A stretch of 64,000 nt of DNA, from contig JASANC010005530.1 in the NCBI GenBank assembly GCA_030248135.1, positions 1 through 64,000 of the forward strand. Reading direction: 5' to 3'. This DNA comes from Theristus sp. LFF4_11 (taxonomy: Eukaryota > Nematoda > Chromadorea > Monhysterida > Xyalidae). Below are positions 23,618-49,022 of this stretch, piece by piece (position 1 is the stretch's first letter; each line of letters opens with the position of its first letter). The position numbers and the translations under genes are program-made. The notes under the pieces were generated by a model. That model did not search any database. It worked only from the letters and a program-made list of their open reading frames with translations, and was not told the origin of the DNA.

Positions 23618-26500
23618 ATGCTGAATCGTGACGATTTCGGGCGAATCGCCGTGGTAATTGGCGAAATCGGTCTAGAAACGAAAAAAAGAATGTTTTCCAG
23701 GGTAATTCAATGCGCTGATCACGGATTTTGGGTTAGTTTTCTTACGTGAGCAACTTTAGATGCTGAATCGTGACGATTTCGGGCGAAACGGACGTGTAAA
23801 TTGGCGAAATCGGTCTAGAAACGAAAAACAAGAAAATGGTGTTTTCCAGGGTAATTCAATGCGCTGATCACGGATTTTGGGTTAGTTTTCTTACGTGAGC
23901 AACTTTACATGCTGAATCGTGACGATTTCGGGCGAATCGGCCGTGGAAATTGGCGAAATCGGTCTAGAAACGAAAAACAAGAAAATAGTGTTTTCCAGGG
24001 TAATTCAATGCGCTGATCACGGATTTTGGGTTAGTTTTCTTACGTGAGCAACTTTAGATGCTGAATCGTGACGATTTCGGGCGATTCGGCCGTGTAAATT
24101 GGCGAAATCGGTCTAGAAACGAAAAACAAGAAAATGGTGTTTTCCAGGGTAATTCAATGCGCTGATCACGGATTTTGGGTTAGTTTTCTTACGTGAGCAA
24201 CTTTAGATGCTGATTCGTGACGATTTCGAGCGAATCGGCCGTGGAAATTGGCGAAATCGGTCTAGAAACGAAAAACAAGAAAAGGGTGTTTTCCAGGGTA
24301 ATTCAATGCGCTGATCACGGATTTTGGGTTAGTTTTCTTACGTGAGCAACTTTAGATGCTGAATCGTGACGATTTCGGGCGAATCGGCCGTGGAAATTGG
24401 CGAAATCGGTCTAGAAACGAAAAACAAGAAAATGGTGTTTTCCAGGGTAATTCAATGCGCTGATCACGGATTTTGGGTTAGTTTTCTTACGTGAGCAATT
24501 GTAGATGCTGAATCGTGACGATTTCGGGCGAATCGGCCGTGGAAATTGGCGAAATCGGTCCAGAAACGAAAAACAAGAAAAATGTGTTTTCCAGGGTAAT
24601 TCAATGCGCTGATCACGGATTTTGGGTTAGTTTTCTTACGTGAGCAACTTTAGATGCTGAATCGTGACGATTTCGGGCGAATCGGCCGTGGAAATTGGCG
24701 AAATCGGTCTAGAAACGAAAAACAAGAAAATGGTGTTTTCCAGGGTAATTCAATGCGCTGATCACGGATTTTGGGTTAGTTTTCTTACGTGAGCAATTGT
24801 AGATGCTGAATCGTGACGATTTCGGGCGAATCGGCCGTGGAAATTGGCGAAATCGGTCCAGAAACGAAAAACAAGAAAAATGTGTTTTCCAGGGTAATTC
24901 AATGCGCTGATCACGGATTTTGGGTTAGTTTTCTTACGTGAGCAACTTTAGATGCTGAATCGTGACGATTTCGGGCGAATCGGCCGTGTAAATTGGCGAA
25001 ATCGGTCTAGAAACGAAAAACAAGAAAATGGTGTTTTCCAGGGTAATTCAATGCGCTGATCACGGATTTTGGGTTAGTTTTCTTACGTGAGCAACTTTAC
25101 ATGCTGAATCGTGACGATTTCGGGCGAATCGGCCGTGGAAATTGGCGAAATCGGTCTAGAAACGAAAAACAAGAAAATAGTGTTTTCCAGGGTAATTCAA
25201 TGCGCTGATCACGGATTTTGGGTTAGTTTTCTTACGTGAGCAACTTTAGATGCTGAATCGTGACGATTTCGGGCGATTCGGCCGTGTAAATTGGCGAAAT
25301 CGGTCTAGAAACGAAAAACAAGAAAATGGTGTTTTCCAGGGTAATTCAATGCGCTGATCACGGATTTTGGGTTAGTTTTCTTACGTGAGCAACTTTAGAT
25401 GCTGATTCGTGACGATTTCAAGCGAATCGGTCGTTGAAATTGGCGAAATCGGTCTAGAAACGAAAAACAAGAAAATGGTGTTTTCAGGGTAATTCAATGC
25501 GCTGATCACGGATTTTGAGTTAGTTTTTAAGTGAGCAACTCTAGATACTGAATCGTGACGATTTCGGGCGAATCGGCCGTGGAAATTGGCGAAATCGGTC
25601 CAGAAATGAAAAACCAAAACAACGGTGTTTTCCATGGTAATTCAATGCGCTGATCACGGATTCTGGGTTAGTTTTCTTATGTGAGCAATTCTAGGTACTG
25701 AATCGTGACGATTTCGGACGAATCGGCCGTGGAAATTGGCGAAATCGGTCCAAAAATGAAAAACCAAAACAACGGTGTTTTCCATGGTAATTCAATGCGC
25801 TGATAACAGATGTTGGGTTAGTTTTTTTACGTGAGCAACTTTAGGTGCTGAATCGTGACGATTTCGGGCGAATCGGCAGTGGAAATTGGCGAAAACGGCC
25901 CAGAAACGAAAAACAATAAAAGGGTGTTTTTCAGGGTAATTCAATGCGCTGATCACGGATTTTGGGTTAGTTTTTTATGTGAGCAACTCTAGATACTGAA
26001 TCGTGACGATTTCGGGCGAATCGGCCGTGGAAATTGGCGAAATCGGTCCAGAAATGAAAAACAAAAAACGGTGTTTTCCTTGGTAATTCAATGCGCTGAT
26101 CACGGATTCTGGGTTAGTTTTCTTATGTGAGCAATTCTAGGTACTGAATCGTGACGATTTCGGGCGAATCGGCCGTGGAAATTGGCGAAATCGGTCCAAA
26201 AATGAAAAACAAGAAAACTGTGTTTTCCGGGGTAATTCAATGCGCTGATAACAGATTTTGGGTTAGTTTTCTTACGTGAGCAACTTTAGATTCCGAATCG
26301 TGACGATTTCGGGCGAATCGGCCGTGGAATTTAGTGAAACCGGTCCAGAAATGAAAAACAAGAAAACTGTGTTTTCCAGGGTAATTCAACCGCCGATCAC
26401 TGCTTTTGGGTCAGTTTTCTTATGTGAGCAATTCTAGGTACTGAATCGTGACGATTTTGGGCGAATGGGCCGTAGAAATAGCATAGGCGAAATTGGCCTA
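23618..26500. repeat. 147-149 bp satellite array, right
   Basis: About 19-20 tandem units marked by GTGACGATTTCGGGCGAATC, GGAAATTGGCGAAATCGGTC and ATGCGCTGATCACGGATTTT. Central units are nearly identical; edge units at 25.5-26.5 kb diverge. Private variants recur in the same order about 1.19 kb apart (ACATGCTGAATCG at 23907 and 25099; GGGCGATTCGG; GCTGATTCGTGAC), so the core has a higher-order repeat of about eight units. Confidence 0.9.
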
Positions 26501-26604
26501 AAAACGAAAAATGAAAAACCTGAGTTGTCCGGGGTTTAGAAGAATGTGTGACCAACGTATTGTGATTTTGGTCCGACCTTCGGGGCTTATGTAAAAGTCA
26601 GAAT

Positions 26605-26752
26605 ATTATCTAAAAATGCGGGAGACGCATATAAAAGGAGGAATATGGCCTTGTGTAAGCAGTGAAAGACTTGGCTCGACAACGCTTTTCAAGTCTCTGA
26701 TGTGGTACACACGGATACAAGTACATAAGAGTCATATTTTTGCGCCGTTTAT
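26605..26752 (+). repeat. TATA-containing repeat, copy 4
   Basis: GCGGGAGACGCATATAAAAG block, almost identical to 9250-9397, placed at the outer end of the right satellite array as copy 2 is at the left array. Confidence 0.75.
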
Positions 26753-27067
26753 TTTTTATTTCGGTTGGAAGTGGCAACCCTCGTACATTGTAGACAAATG
26801 AAACTTTCACATTTGCTTTTTTTCTAGCATTTAGCGACCACTAAAACCACTAAAATAACGATCAGACTTTAGATCGCTGACACTGGTTTGCACAAAGTGT
26901 ATCGCAGAGGCGTTGGGGAACGCAAGGTCTCCTTCTGTGGCAATGACTCACCGGTTTATCCTGTCACAAGAGTTTGGTAAAAAGGGTGAAAATCAACGAA
27001 AGACAACACTTTTTGCACTGGTGCTGCTGTATGCACAGCGGTGCGTACGTTAGCAACAACAACAATT

Positions 27068-27271
27068 GTCACCCTCGTGGCCTGGTGGTAGTGCGTTAGA
27101 CTACAGTCTGTGCGCTCGGGGGATCGAGCCCCGCCGAGGGGTATGTAGGCACTTAATGACAGAGAAAACTCAATGGGCGCCCTACTCAATGGCGTTCTGT
27201 ACGCTTCTCTGGGTTAGCCCTGGCTAAAAACATCGCCTAAAAATCCCAACAAAACAACAACAACAACAACG
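27068..27271 (+). mobile_element. tRNA-derived SINE, copy 2
   Basis: Plus-strand copy with GTGGCCTGGTGGTAGTGCG (A box), GGGGATCGAGCCCCGCCGAG (B box), the GGCACTTAATGACAGAGAAA body and an ACA-rich tail (CAACAACAACAACAACAAC). It is the clearest copy, because the 3' tail is visible. It sits inside a TATA-repeat module. Confidence 0.82.
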
Positions 27272-27436
27272 ATAAAGCTACATGCAGCAATATTTTGCAA
27301 TTTCTGATGTTTCTGTTTTTGCACAGAATTTACAGAATTTCGCACATGGTGTGATTTTAGACTAAACTGAAGAGGACAATTGAAAAATAACTTCAAAGTT
27401 TTTACGCTTTTCAGCAAGCTTTTAAACAGCAAACGC

Positions 27437-27562
27437 GGCGCAAAAATATAACTCTTATGTACTTGTATCCGTGTGTACCACATCAGAGACTTGAAAAGCG
27501 TTGTCGAGCCAAGTCTTTCACTGCTTACACAAGGCCATATTCCTCCTTTATACGTACGTGTC
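27437..27562 (-). repeat. TATA-containing repeat, copy 5 (truncated)
   Basis: Inverse of the 26605 block; stops at ATTCCTCCTTTATACG, so the TATA-bearing end is cut. With copy 4 it bounds a module of about 0.95 kb. Confidence 0.7.
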
Positions 27563-27734
27563 ATCTTCTGTTTCATCTGACTCGATGTGCACCCACTCAC
27601 CGGTGTACCTACAAAAACGATTTCCTCTTCAGACCAACGTCCAGCACGCTTTCACGTGGAACCGGTGTTGTTGATTGAATCTAAAACAAATTTTCAGCCA
27701 ATCAGCGCATTCAAATCGAATACAGGCAGTAAGT

Positions 27735-28812
27735 ACAGGGTGAGCCAAAAAAAAAGGTTCCAATTCTAAAATGCTCTCACTAGCTTGTGCTGAGGTGTTT
27801 CGCGCTGAAAATTGGAACACTATTAGAAAACATTTGGAGGTTTTTCTGACCAAATTTTTTGCCCCTATCACTCACTACAGCAGAATATCTGAAAAACATG
27901 AAAAATCGATAAATGTTGTGAAATACAAAGGGAGGATTTAGCTGTAACAAAGGGACCTCATAGCTCTAAAATTTTTGAACGCTGTTAGAACACTTTGGGA
28001 GGTTTTTTGTGATCAAAAATTTTTTTGGCTTACACGTATCAGTTCACTTTTACAGTGTAATTTTCAAAAAATAGCAATTTTTGACGAAAAAACAATGGTT
28101 CATCCATAATCTCACTGTTTATCATTGCTCATAAACTGATCTTCCGAATTGATGTATCGTCACGCGGTGTCAAATTGAATTTTGTACGAAATTTCCGAAC
28201 TACTGTTGAAAAGTTATTTGCATGTTCCCACCAATTTGCAGCCCAGACTCGCTGCTCTGCCGTCTACACTTAACCATGATGGCAGCAAAGACTGAAAATG
28301 TGCGTCTTTCACTGCAGAAAAACAACTTGTCTGCTGTGGTGAAAATATCAGAGTGGCAAATTTTGTGAATTAAAAAAAGGAAAAAAATAATTGGGTTTGA
28401 AAAAAAAAATTTTGCTTTTTTTTGGGGGAAAACCGGTTAAGCAACTAGGAAAGAAAGGGAAAAAGGGAAACTGTTCAAATTCAACTCAGCATTCGGCATT
28501 TCTAAGCTGCTTTAAACTCATATTGCTTTTTTCATCTTTTTTTGTGTTGTGAACATTCGGGCTGTCAGCAACGTTCATTCTTTTGATCTTTGTTACAGCT
28601 AAATCAACCCTCTGCATTTTACATTTGTCGATTTTTCATATTTTCCGGATATTTTGCTGTAGTGAGTGATAAGGACAACATACCATGACAAAAATTTGGT
28701 CAGAAAAACCTCCAAATGTTTTCTAATAGTGTTCCAATTTTCAGCTCGAAACAACTCAGCACAAGCCAGTGAGAGCATTTTAGAATTGGAACCTTTTTTT
28801 GGCTCACCCTGT
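27735..28812. mobile_element. mariner-like element with long TIRs, non-coding
   Basis: The ends TACAGGGTGAGCCAAAAAAA and TTTTTTTGGCTCACCCTGTA are inverted, and the match continues about 180 bp inward (GGTTCCAATTCTAAAATGCT, ATTGGAACACTATTAGAAAA). TA flanks both ends, the target of Tc1/mariner elements. No transposase was recognised in the middle. It lies 160 bp downstream of the astacin-kelch stop codon. Confidence 0.78.
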
Positions 28813-28972
28813 ATTTCAGAAGCATGGCACACGCACAAAGGTCACAAAAGTTGTCAACAAAATACGCAGCAAAAAAAATACCGGCACTGCAAGAAATAAA
28901 GTCGTCATAAAAATAAAATAACAATAAAAGACTGGCAATAAAAACACACAATAAAAAACGTCAATAAAATCG

Positions 28973-42349
<13,377 letters not shown>

Positions 42350-43650
42350 CCTGGCTACTGTGTTCAGGTGATTTCGTTATTCGATCGCTGGTGACTTCGA
42401 GTGAAATTTGAGCGCAATTTCAGCGGTGCCGCAAATTGAGGACGACTGAGAACTGAAACAGAGGATTTTTAAGAAAATAGACGATTTTTAAGAAGCACGT
42501 CCTGTGTCGCATGTGCCTGTATAGCCTTTTTATTCAAACGTGTCTTACTGAAAGAGCGTCATGTGTTCTCAAATGTATGCGCTTGTCTTGCACAACGATC
42601 CGCGCTTTCAATGGGGCTGGCTTCACGTCTGACGAATTGTGTGTGTGAGGGTGTAAACTCCGAATCTACAAATCGACAGATTTCTGAACAAATGTAAAAA
42701 TGTGTGAAGATTGTCGAAAACCGAACGCCTACTCATATAAAAGTTTGCCTTTCTTTAAATGAGGCACGCAACGCTGTTTGCGGGATGTGTAGTGGTACAC
42801 CACAACACCACTGCACGTCTGTGACGGCGCAACAAACAGGCACACAATTTCGTTTCAGACCCCACATGAAAATAAAGCGTCATGTGAAACAAGAAATAAC
42901 GATGTTTGAAAAATCTGGAAACACGCGGAAAAATGAACGAGCAAAGACGAAATGAGGGAACAGAAGGCTAAGATTGTTAAATTGTTAAATGTTTGATGGA
43001 TTGTTAAATTAAAAAAAATATGTTGTTTGCGGTGCAGTGCACCACCCTGTTAACCACTATTTATGCCCTGTGTGTCTCGGCATTCTAGAATTTTGAAGTT
43101 ATAAAGTGGTACTTTGACTGTAGTGGACAATGTCAGGCGCTGGTAAGAAGAGAAGGTAACGCGGTGCCACCACTGCGTTGCATGTGTGAAAGTAAAATTA
43201 CTACAGTCAAATTGGCAATAAGAAAAACGTTTTTTGCCTTTGATGTACTAAACAACATTATACATGTAGGTAAGTCCGCAATCAGCATTTCAGCATGCTG
43301 TGTACCTTTTCAAAATTCAAACGAACTGGCGTTTTTTCCTTCAAAACGACCGTCCCAACGCAAACCAATTATGTATATTGCAGTGCGATTACATTTGTGC
43401 GTTCAATTGCAACTTGTTTCGGAAAAGATATCATGCAACACGATTGTGTTCGTTGACCTAAAGCAACACTGCTTACCGTTTCTGATCTTGACACGGTTTC
43501 ACTGATTTTTTTTTAATTTTCACAGGCAAATGTTTTGATATTTGTGAGAAAAATAGCAGGGAATTAAAAAACAAGCGGTTTTATAATGTGCTTTTTTTCA
43601 TAATAAAAGTGTAAATAAAATAGTGTTCGTTTTGAGACATGATATACAGA
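42350..43650. other. Upstream region of the astacin-kelch gene
   Basis: No exon recognised. 42521-42620 resembles one end of MITE-D (TTTTTATTCAAACGTGTC). 43320-43520 is a diverged echo of part of the 1.5-kb duplicated segment (ATCATGCAACACGATTG). The promoter must lie here, but no element is convincing. Confidence 0.4.
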
Positions 43651-43651
43651 C

Positions 43652-45160
43652 ACCGTGCATGAGTGTGCTATACCGTTCACCCCAAGTTTCTGCGTTCTCC
43701 AAATAAGTTGACGTTTGAAGTCACGCGCATCTTTAGCTGTTGATTTTCAGTTTTTAACCCAGGTTTGTGCGATGCACATCAAACTTCAGCCTGAAACCGG
43801 TTTTGTGCGTGTTCCATGCAGTTTCCTTCTCCGCGTTCATGCCAGAAAAAACACACGCAAACACTGAAAATTGTCATCAATGCAATTGTGCTTTATTATT
43901 GTGGATGGCTTTCTTTTCGCGTCCCGATAGTTTTTTTTTACATGTGCAACAATCAATCAGGCAGACAAAGCCAAAACAGTCAAAAGTCAAGTTTTTCACC
44001 GATGCGCCGCAGTTTGACTCAGAACGTGAAAGGGCATTCATGAAGCAGTATTTAGTGACCGCGTAGCTATGTTTTAACACAGCTACAGTACGTGTCACTA
44101 ATTATTGCTTCATGAATGCTGCTTGAGTCACTTATAGTTGCAATCCGTTTGAAACAAAGTAACGGAAGCAACGTATGGAGTTTTGAAATCTATTTAACCG
44201 ACAGCAAATCGGTAACTTTGGCAAGAAAAACATAGTTTTTTTGTCATCAAATGAAATCACCATATCAGGAGTATTAGTGTCTGGCCGTTTTCAAACCTTC
44301 AAAAAAACTGGCGCTTTTCAACATAAAACCCTTTCAACGCAAGCCCGCTTTCAATTGCAGTTGTGCCGTGCGTTCAAATAAAACTGGTTCTGTGAAGATC
44401 ATGCAACACGATTGAACTCGCTGAACTAAAGGAACACGATTTCTACCGTATGTTTGTCTCGACACGATTTCACTGAAAATTTGTGGTTTATTTCACAGGA
44501 AAGTGTGATTTCGGTTTCAGTAAGGAAAATGGCAGAAATACAGGCAGTTGTTGGTGAAAATGGGTTGAGTCGAGTGTGTGTGCGCGAAAGATCATCGTTT
44601 TGAGACACGATACAGTAGCTACGTACTAACGGTATCGATGAACCGTTCACCCGCCCAGTTTCTTTTCATTCACCACGTTTCACATTTTTAAAACGTCACA
44701 CACGCGCTCTGTATTTTTAGGTCCATTATTTTCAGTTGTTTAATTTCAGTTCTTACACCAAGGTTTGCATAATGCATGATGTAAACCAGTTTTGTGCAGT
44801 TCCACGAAGTTTCCGTCATGACAGAAAAACACAAACATTAAAATTGAAAATTGTCATCACTGTTGATTGTTATTATTCTCGGCTGCGCTACTCGGTGAAT
44901 TCATTTTAAACGGCATGAATGCACAAGTTTTGCGTGAAAGAAATTCAAAAATTATTGGTAGGTGAAAACGTGTTTGACAAAAAAAGTTACATGACAGCGA
45001 CTTGGGGTTCCAAATCGAATAGGACATGGGCGCAGGAATAATGTCAGGCGTTTATGAAGGCGGGACCAAAAATGTAAAATGAAATATTTCAAGTGCTAGG
45101 CAATTCCGTGCCAGTCTAATTCCAAAGATTCCAAATTCAAGGCACCGTTGTTTTCCTTTC
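43652..45160. repeat. 1.5-kb duplicated segment, copy 2
   Basis: Direct copy of 500-2005, from ACCGTGCATGAGTGTGCTAT to about CGTTGTTTTCC, with few changes, for example an extra T in the T run at 43937 and a short deletion near 44295. Flanking sequence is unrelated to that at 500. No conserved coding frame. Confidence 0.8.
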
Positions 45161-45370
45161 ACCACAGTACAGCTGATGTTTCGGAGATGCGTGCACAAAA
45201 ACACATAAAACCGGTCATTTTATACATAGTCCTCTTTTTTGACTGGAATTCTATTTCAGAATTCTGAACTGCAAGCAAACAACTCTCTGAAAAAATTGAG
45301 ACTTTTTACAAACCGTGATCATTGGTTTGTTGTCTTCTTTTTTTGCCGATGATTTTTCGGCCACCAAAGT

Positions 45371-46277
45371 ACAGGGTGATCAAAAAACTACACACTAAGA
45401 ATTGGCTCTACCTTGCCAACTGAATAGGTGAATAGCTGGGCTGAAATTTTAACCAAACAAGCGTCACACATAGCTTTTTTAAAATTTCACGGCAATCCGT
45501 CATTTGTAGTTCGTAAAGTCAGCAATTTTATTAAAATTCAGAAAAACCACAATTTTCAATTTATGATTCCGGCTACACATCGTCTTCCTCATCCAGGTTT
45601 TCATCCGAGAATTCAGCCAGTTCTCTTCCGTTTCACTGCTGTTCCAATCAGTGTGTCTGTCTTATCGGATACGCTTGAGCTGCTCTATATGAGCGCCTCG
45701 ATTCTCGATCACAGCTGCCAAGCGGTGTCGAAAACTCTGCAGCACTTTTTGATGAAGCGATTGACTGCTGTTGATTGTTTCAATTCGTAGATGGTTGCCG
45801 GCTTCGAAGCACACACCAGACATGTTTCAAGTGCTCTCAGAACCAAAAGTCTAGAGGGGTGAGGTCAGGACTTCTGCGGTCCCCACTCATCTGCACCCCG
45901 CCCCCGTCTGCAGCGTGCCACAACCAAATTGATTGGCATTTGGAGCGGGTCGGTGCTGCGCAGATCGAACTGTCGACGAAGCGTGCGAATAACTTTTGTT
46001 GTGCTTTTTGTTTGCTCCTGAAACACAGAACACGTATGCTTGGTCCAATCCAAGTTTTACGAAATGCAGCAAACTGGCGAGAAAATTCAATTTTTTTTTG
46101 CCTTTTCACTATTCTGTTTCGCATTCAATGTAGGCTGGACTAGGTAATTCGTTTGAAACTGTAACACAGAAAATAAAAGCTATACGTGATGTTTGGTTGA
46201 AATTTCAGCCCAAACCATTCACCCGTTGGCGAGCTAGAGCCGCCGACTCTTATCGTGTAGTTTTTTGACCACTTTGT
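45371..46277 (-). mobile_element. Decayed mariner-type transposon
   Basis: Ends TACAGGGTGATCAAAAAACTACAC and, reversed, TACAAAGTGGTCAAAAAACTACAC are inverted, with TA at both flanks. On the minus strand, 45837 onward holds RSPDLTPLDFWF, matching the SPDL(S/T)PLD motif of mariner/DDE_3 transposases just before the last acidic residue, followed in another frame by a related tail. Stops and frame changes elsewhere mean no intact transposase. About 907 bp, shorter than a full mariner. Confidence 0.8.
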
Positions 46278-48779
46278 ATTTAAAAATATAAACTTTTCCC
46301 AACGTACCCGGTTTCGACACAATTGCCCGGATTGTCCAGAGTCAATCCATTTCAAACTCAATCACCACTGTTCATTCTCATTTTACGAGTTTTGCAGTTT
46401 AGATGAATGTGTCACACAGTAGTTGCTGTTTGGTTTTGTTTTTCAGATAATAATTTGCCACAGGACAGCGGAAAATTGTCACGGTTTTTGGGATGTTGCA
46501 AGCCAGAATTGTTCTTGCGGGTCGGGCCGCATTTTTTTCAATTTTCAGGCGTGTTCGGTTTACAGTTCAGAAACAAACAACAACAAACACTTATCAAAAG
46601 CACGGAAAACCATTCTTTACGGTATGTCCACTTTCGTAAATTATCATCGCACACATTTGCAACGCACCTGCGATCAGCACAGCACAAAACTCGAGGGCAA
46701 AATGAACAAATTCCGATGTTTCAGCAATGTTATAATGTGTATTTGGATGCGCCTGTTCGAGCAAAAAGGCACAGTGCCTGGTTCTTACCAAAATTGGTAT
46801 TTTTGCAGCGGAATTCAACTGTACCTTGGTGTAAAGTGGAATTCTGAATTTGAAAAAAATAGTGGTTGAATAGTTTTTGAATACCGGATTATTCAGTGCT
46901 ACTTGACGTACCTCCATTAAAATTCGGAGACATTCAGAAAAAAACGTTTAGTCTGTCTGACTAGCGCGTGATTTTCTATTCTTCCTGGTCATAACCAGCT
47001 GTACAATGCCAGTGCGTTTGTGTGTGCAGCACTATAATAACTGTAACTTAGTGCGGGATCACTTGCGACCCACTCATTTCAGGCCCGCACATTACCGTCC
47101 CGCATTAGCGACCCACTCATTAGCGGTCCACCCATTAGCGGGCCGACACGCGCGCCGGGTGGTGGTACAATAATTTAACTCGACATTAGGTGGTGTAATG
47201 AAATCGCCTGTTTTGAATTTTTTAACTTCCAAAAAAAATTGAACTGAACTATCTATCTGATAGTTATTGTCGGCAGCTGATGTTTCACGTGTGACATTTA
47301 CAAGAGTGCTCCTTCCGCGGATGCCAACTTCTCCCCCTTAACAAGTTGTTTTTGGGTCCCGAATTACTGCCATACCTTGGTGTAAGGCAAATTTGGGATA
47401 TTCTCGCCAAAGACCACTTTGCCAAAGACCTTTTCTCCACATTTTTAGGGTATCCATTTTTGTGCACTCACAATACTCGTTCCATTGTACCGTAACCGTA
47501 CTTGGGTTTGAAATTTCGTTTGTAAAATTAGTTATTTGTAAATAATACAAACAAATTACAAGTCCACGATACATTGATTGCATCGCGCCTTTTGAAAAAA
47601 GAGATTTTTACTGAGTTCGAATAAACAACGAAATAAAAAAGAATATAAAAAATGAGTGACTAAATACGGTGGTTTCGTGTCCGATTTGAAAGCAGCAATT
47701 AGTGTTGTTGAGCGGCCGAAGACAAAAGGCGGCGCACAAACAGAACTCAAAATGCGCGTTTAGACCTGAAATCAAGTTCACGGTTGACGCGGCAATTATG
47801 AATGATCGAAACTACCCGAGTTCCTGAGATTGTAGGTCGAGGTAATCTTTTTTGTGCAAAGGAGGCGGAATAACGCTGAATGGATCTGTGGGAAAGCCGC
47901 ACAGCTAAAACTAAAAGCGCTGTTTCGCGGCCGAACGCAGAATGTGAGTTAAAACACTGTTAAGCGTTAAATGTAAAATGTTAAATGTGTTAATGTGAAG
48001 CAAAATTCTGATTACTTTTTTTGTTTTTCATGTTCTAGCACAAAACTGCCGTCAAATTCTTTGATTTGATTCTGTGCGAAATCTTGACAATTTCACGCGT
48101 TAAACTGAGCATCTCACGGTTGATGTTTCACGAGAAATATAATAACCAGAAATAAAAGCCAACAGTTAGCATTAAATTACCTTGGTTATTTTTTGAAACA
48201 GAATTCTTTCCTACTACAGGGGAATTCTGATACTGAATCAGCAAAAAGAATGCGTCGATCGTAGTTTTCCCGTGATACCATAATGTGAACCTTTAGTCAT
48301 TGGTCCTGGTCTCACTGCGGTGTTACTAAAAACTTTATCGGTTGAAAAAAGTTGAAAAAATACTGCTCACAGGATAAAAAGCTGAACAGTATTGTTATGT
48401 TCTGCTATCAATGACGGTTTTTTATTTGCGTTCCATTCACTATTTTTAAACCCCAAAAATGACTTTTTGGGCAAACTGGTAGTTTCGAGTATGTAGCTAT
48501 TATTGTTTCGTGCGAAGGAGGCCGAGTAATGTTGAATGATGTGTGGAAAAGCCGCACAGCTGAAAAAGTTGTTTCGCGCCCAACGAAGTTCGAATATGAA
48601 ATAACTAAATTAGTTTAGTGAGAAAAGATTCTGATTGGTTTTTTCTCAATTTCTTGCACAAATCTGCCGTCAGAATACGTTAACTTTTGCTGATTTCAAA
48701 TTGCCGCACAGCCATGAAACATTTTCTCTATCTGTGCGTGCAAACGCATATTGGGTCACGTTCAATAAGAAAGATAATA
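46278..48779. other. No gene recognised
   Basis: Only short open frames. Overlapping plus-strand frames at 46407-46869 are Cys-rich in part (NCHGFWDVASQNCSCGSG) but have no start context, splice pattern or family I know. TGTACCTTGGTGTAAAGTGG near 46815 recurs in reverse near 50770. Nothing else stands out. Confidence 0.4.
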
Positions 48780-49022
48780 TGTATGGCCTATTTTTTTAAA
48801 CGTGCCCCACTGAAATGACGTCATGTGCCGCAAAACATGCGCTTGTCGTTCACAGCAAATTAGACTATCCGTTTAGCCGATTTCTTCCCGTAAACAAATG
48901 GTGAATGTCGAATCAGTCACACCAAACTGAAATTTTAGTGCCTGTACTTTGACAAACGGGCGTTTTTAAATAAAAATGACGTCACGTTAGTCCGGACACG
49001 TTTGAATAAATCCACAATACCT
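48780..49022. mobile_element. MITE-D copy
   Basis: AAACGTGTCCCACTGAAATG, TGACGTCA at both ends, and TTAGTCCGGACACGTTTGAATAAATCC at the other end. About 243 bp, inverted relative to the copy at 23370. Confidence 0.75.

Noticed and set aside
46407..46869. Two overlapping frames of about 147 residues with several Cys
   Set aside because: No family recognised, no splice pattern, and two frames overlap; insufficient for a gene call.
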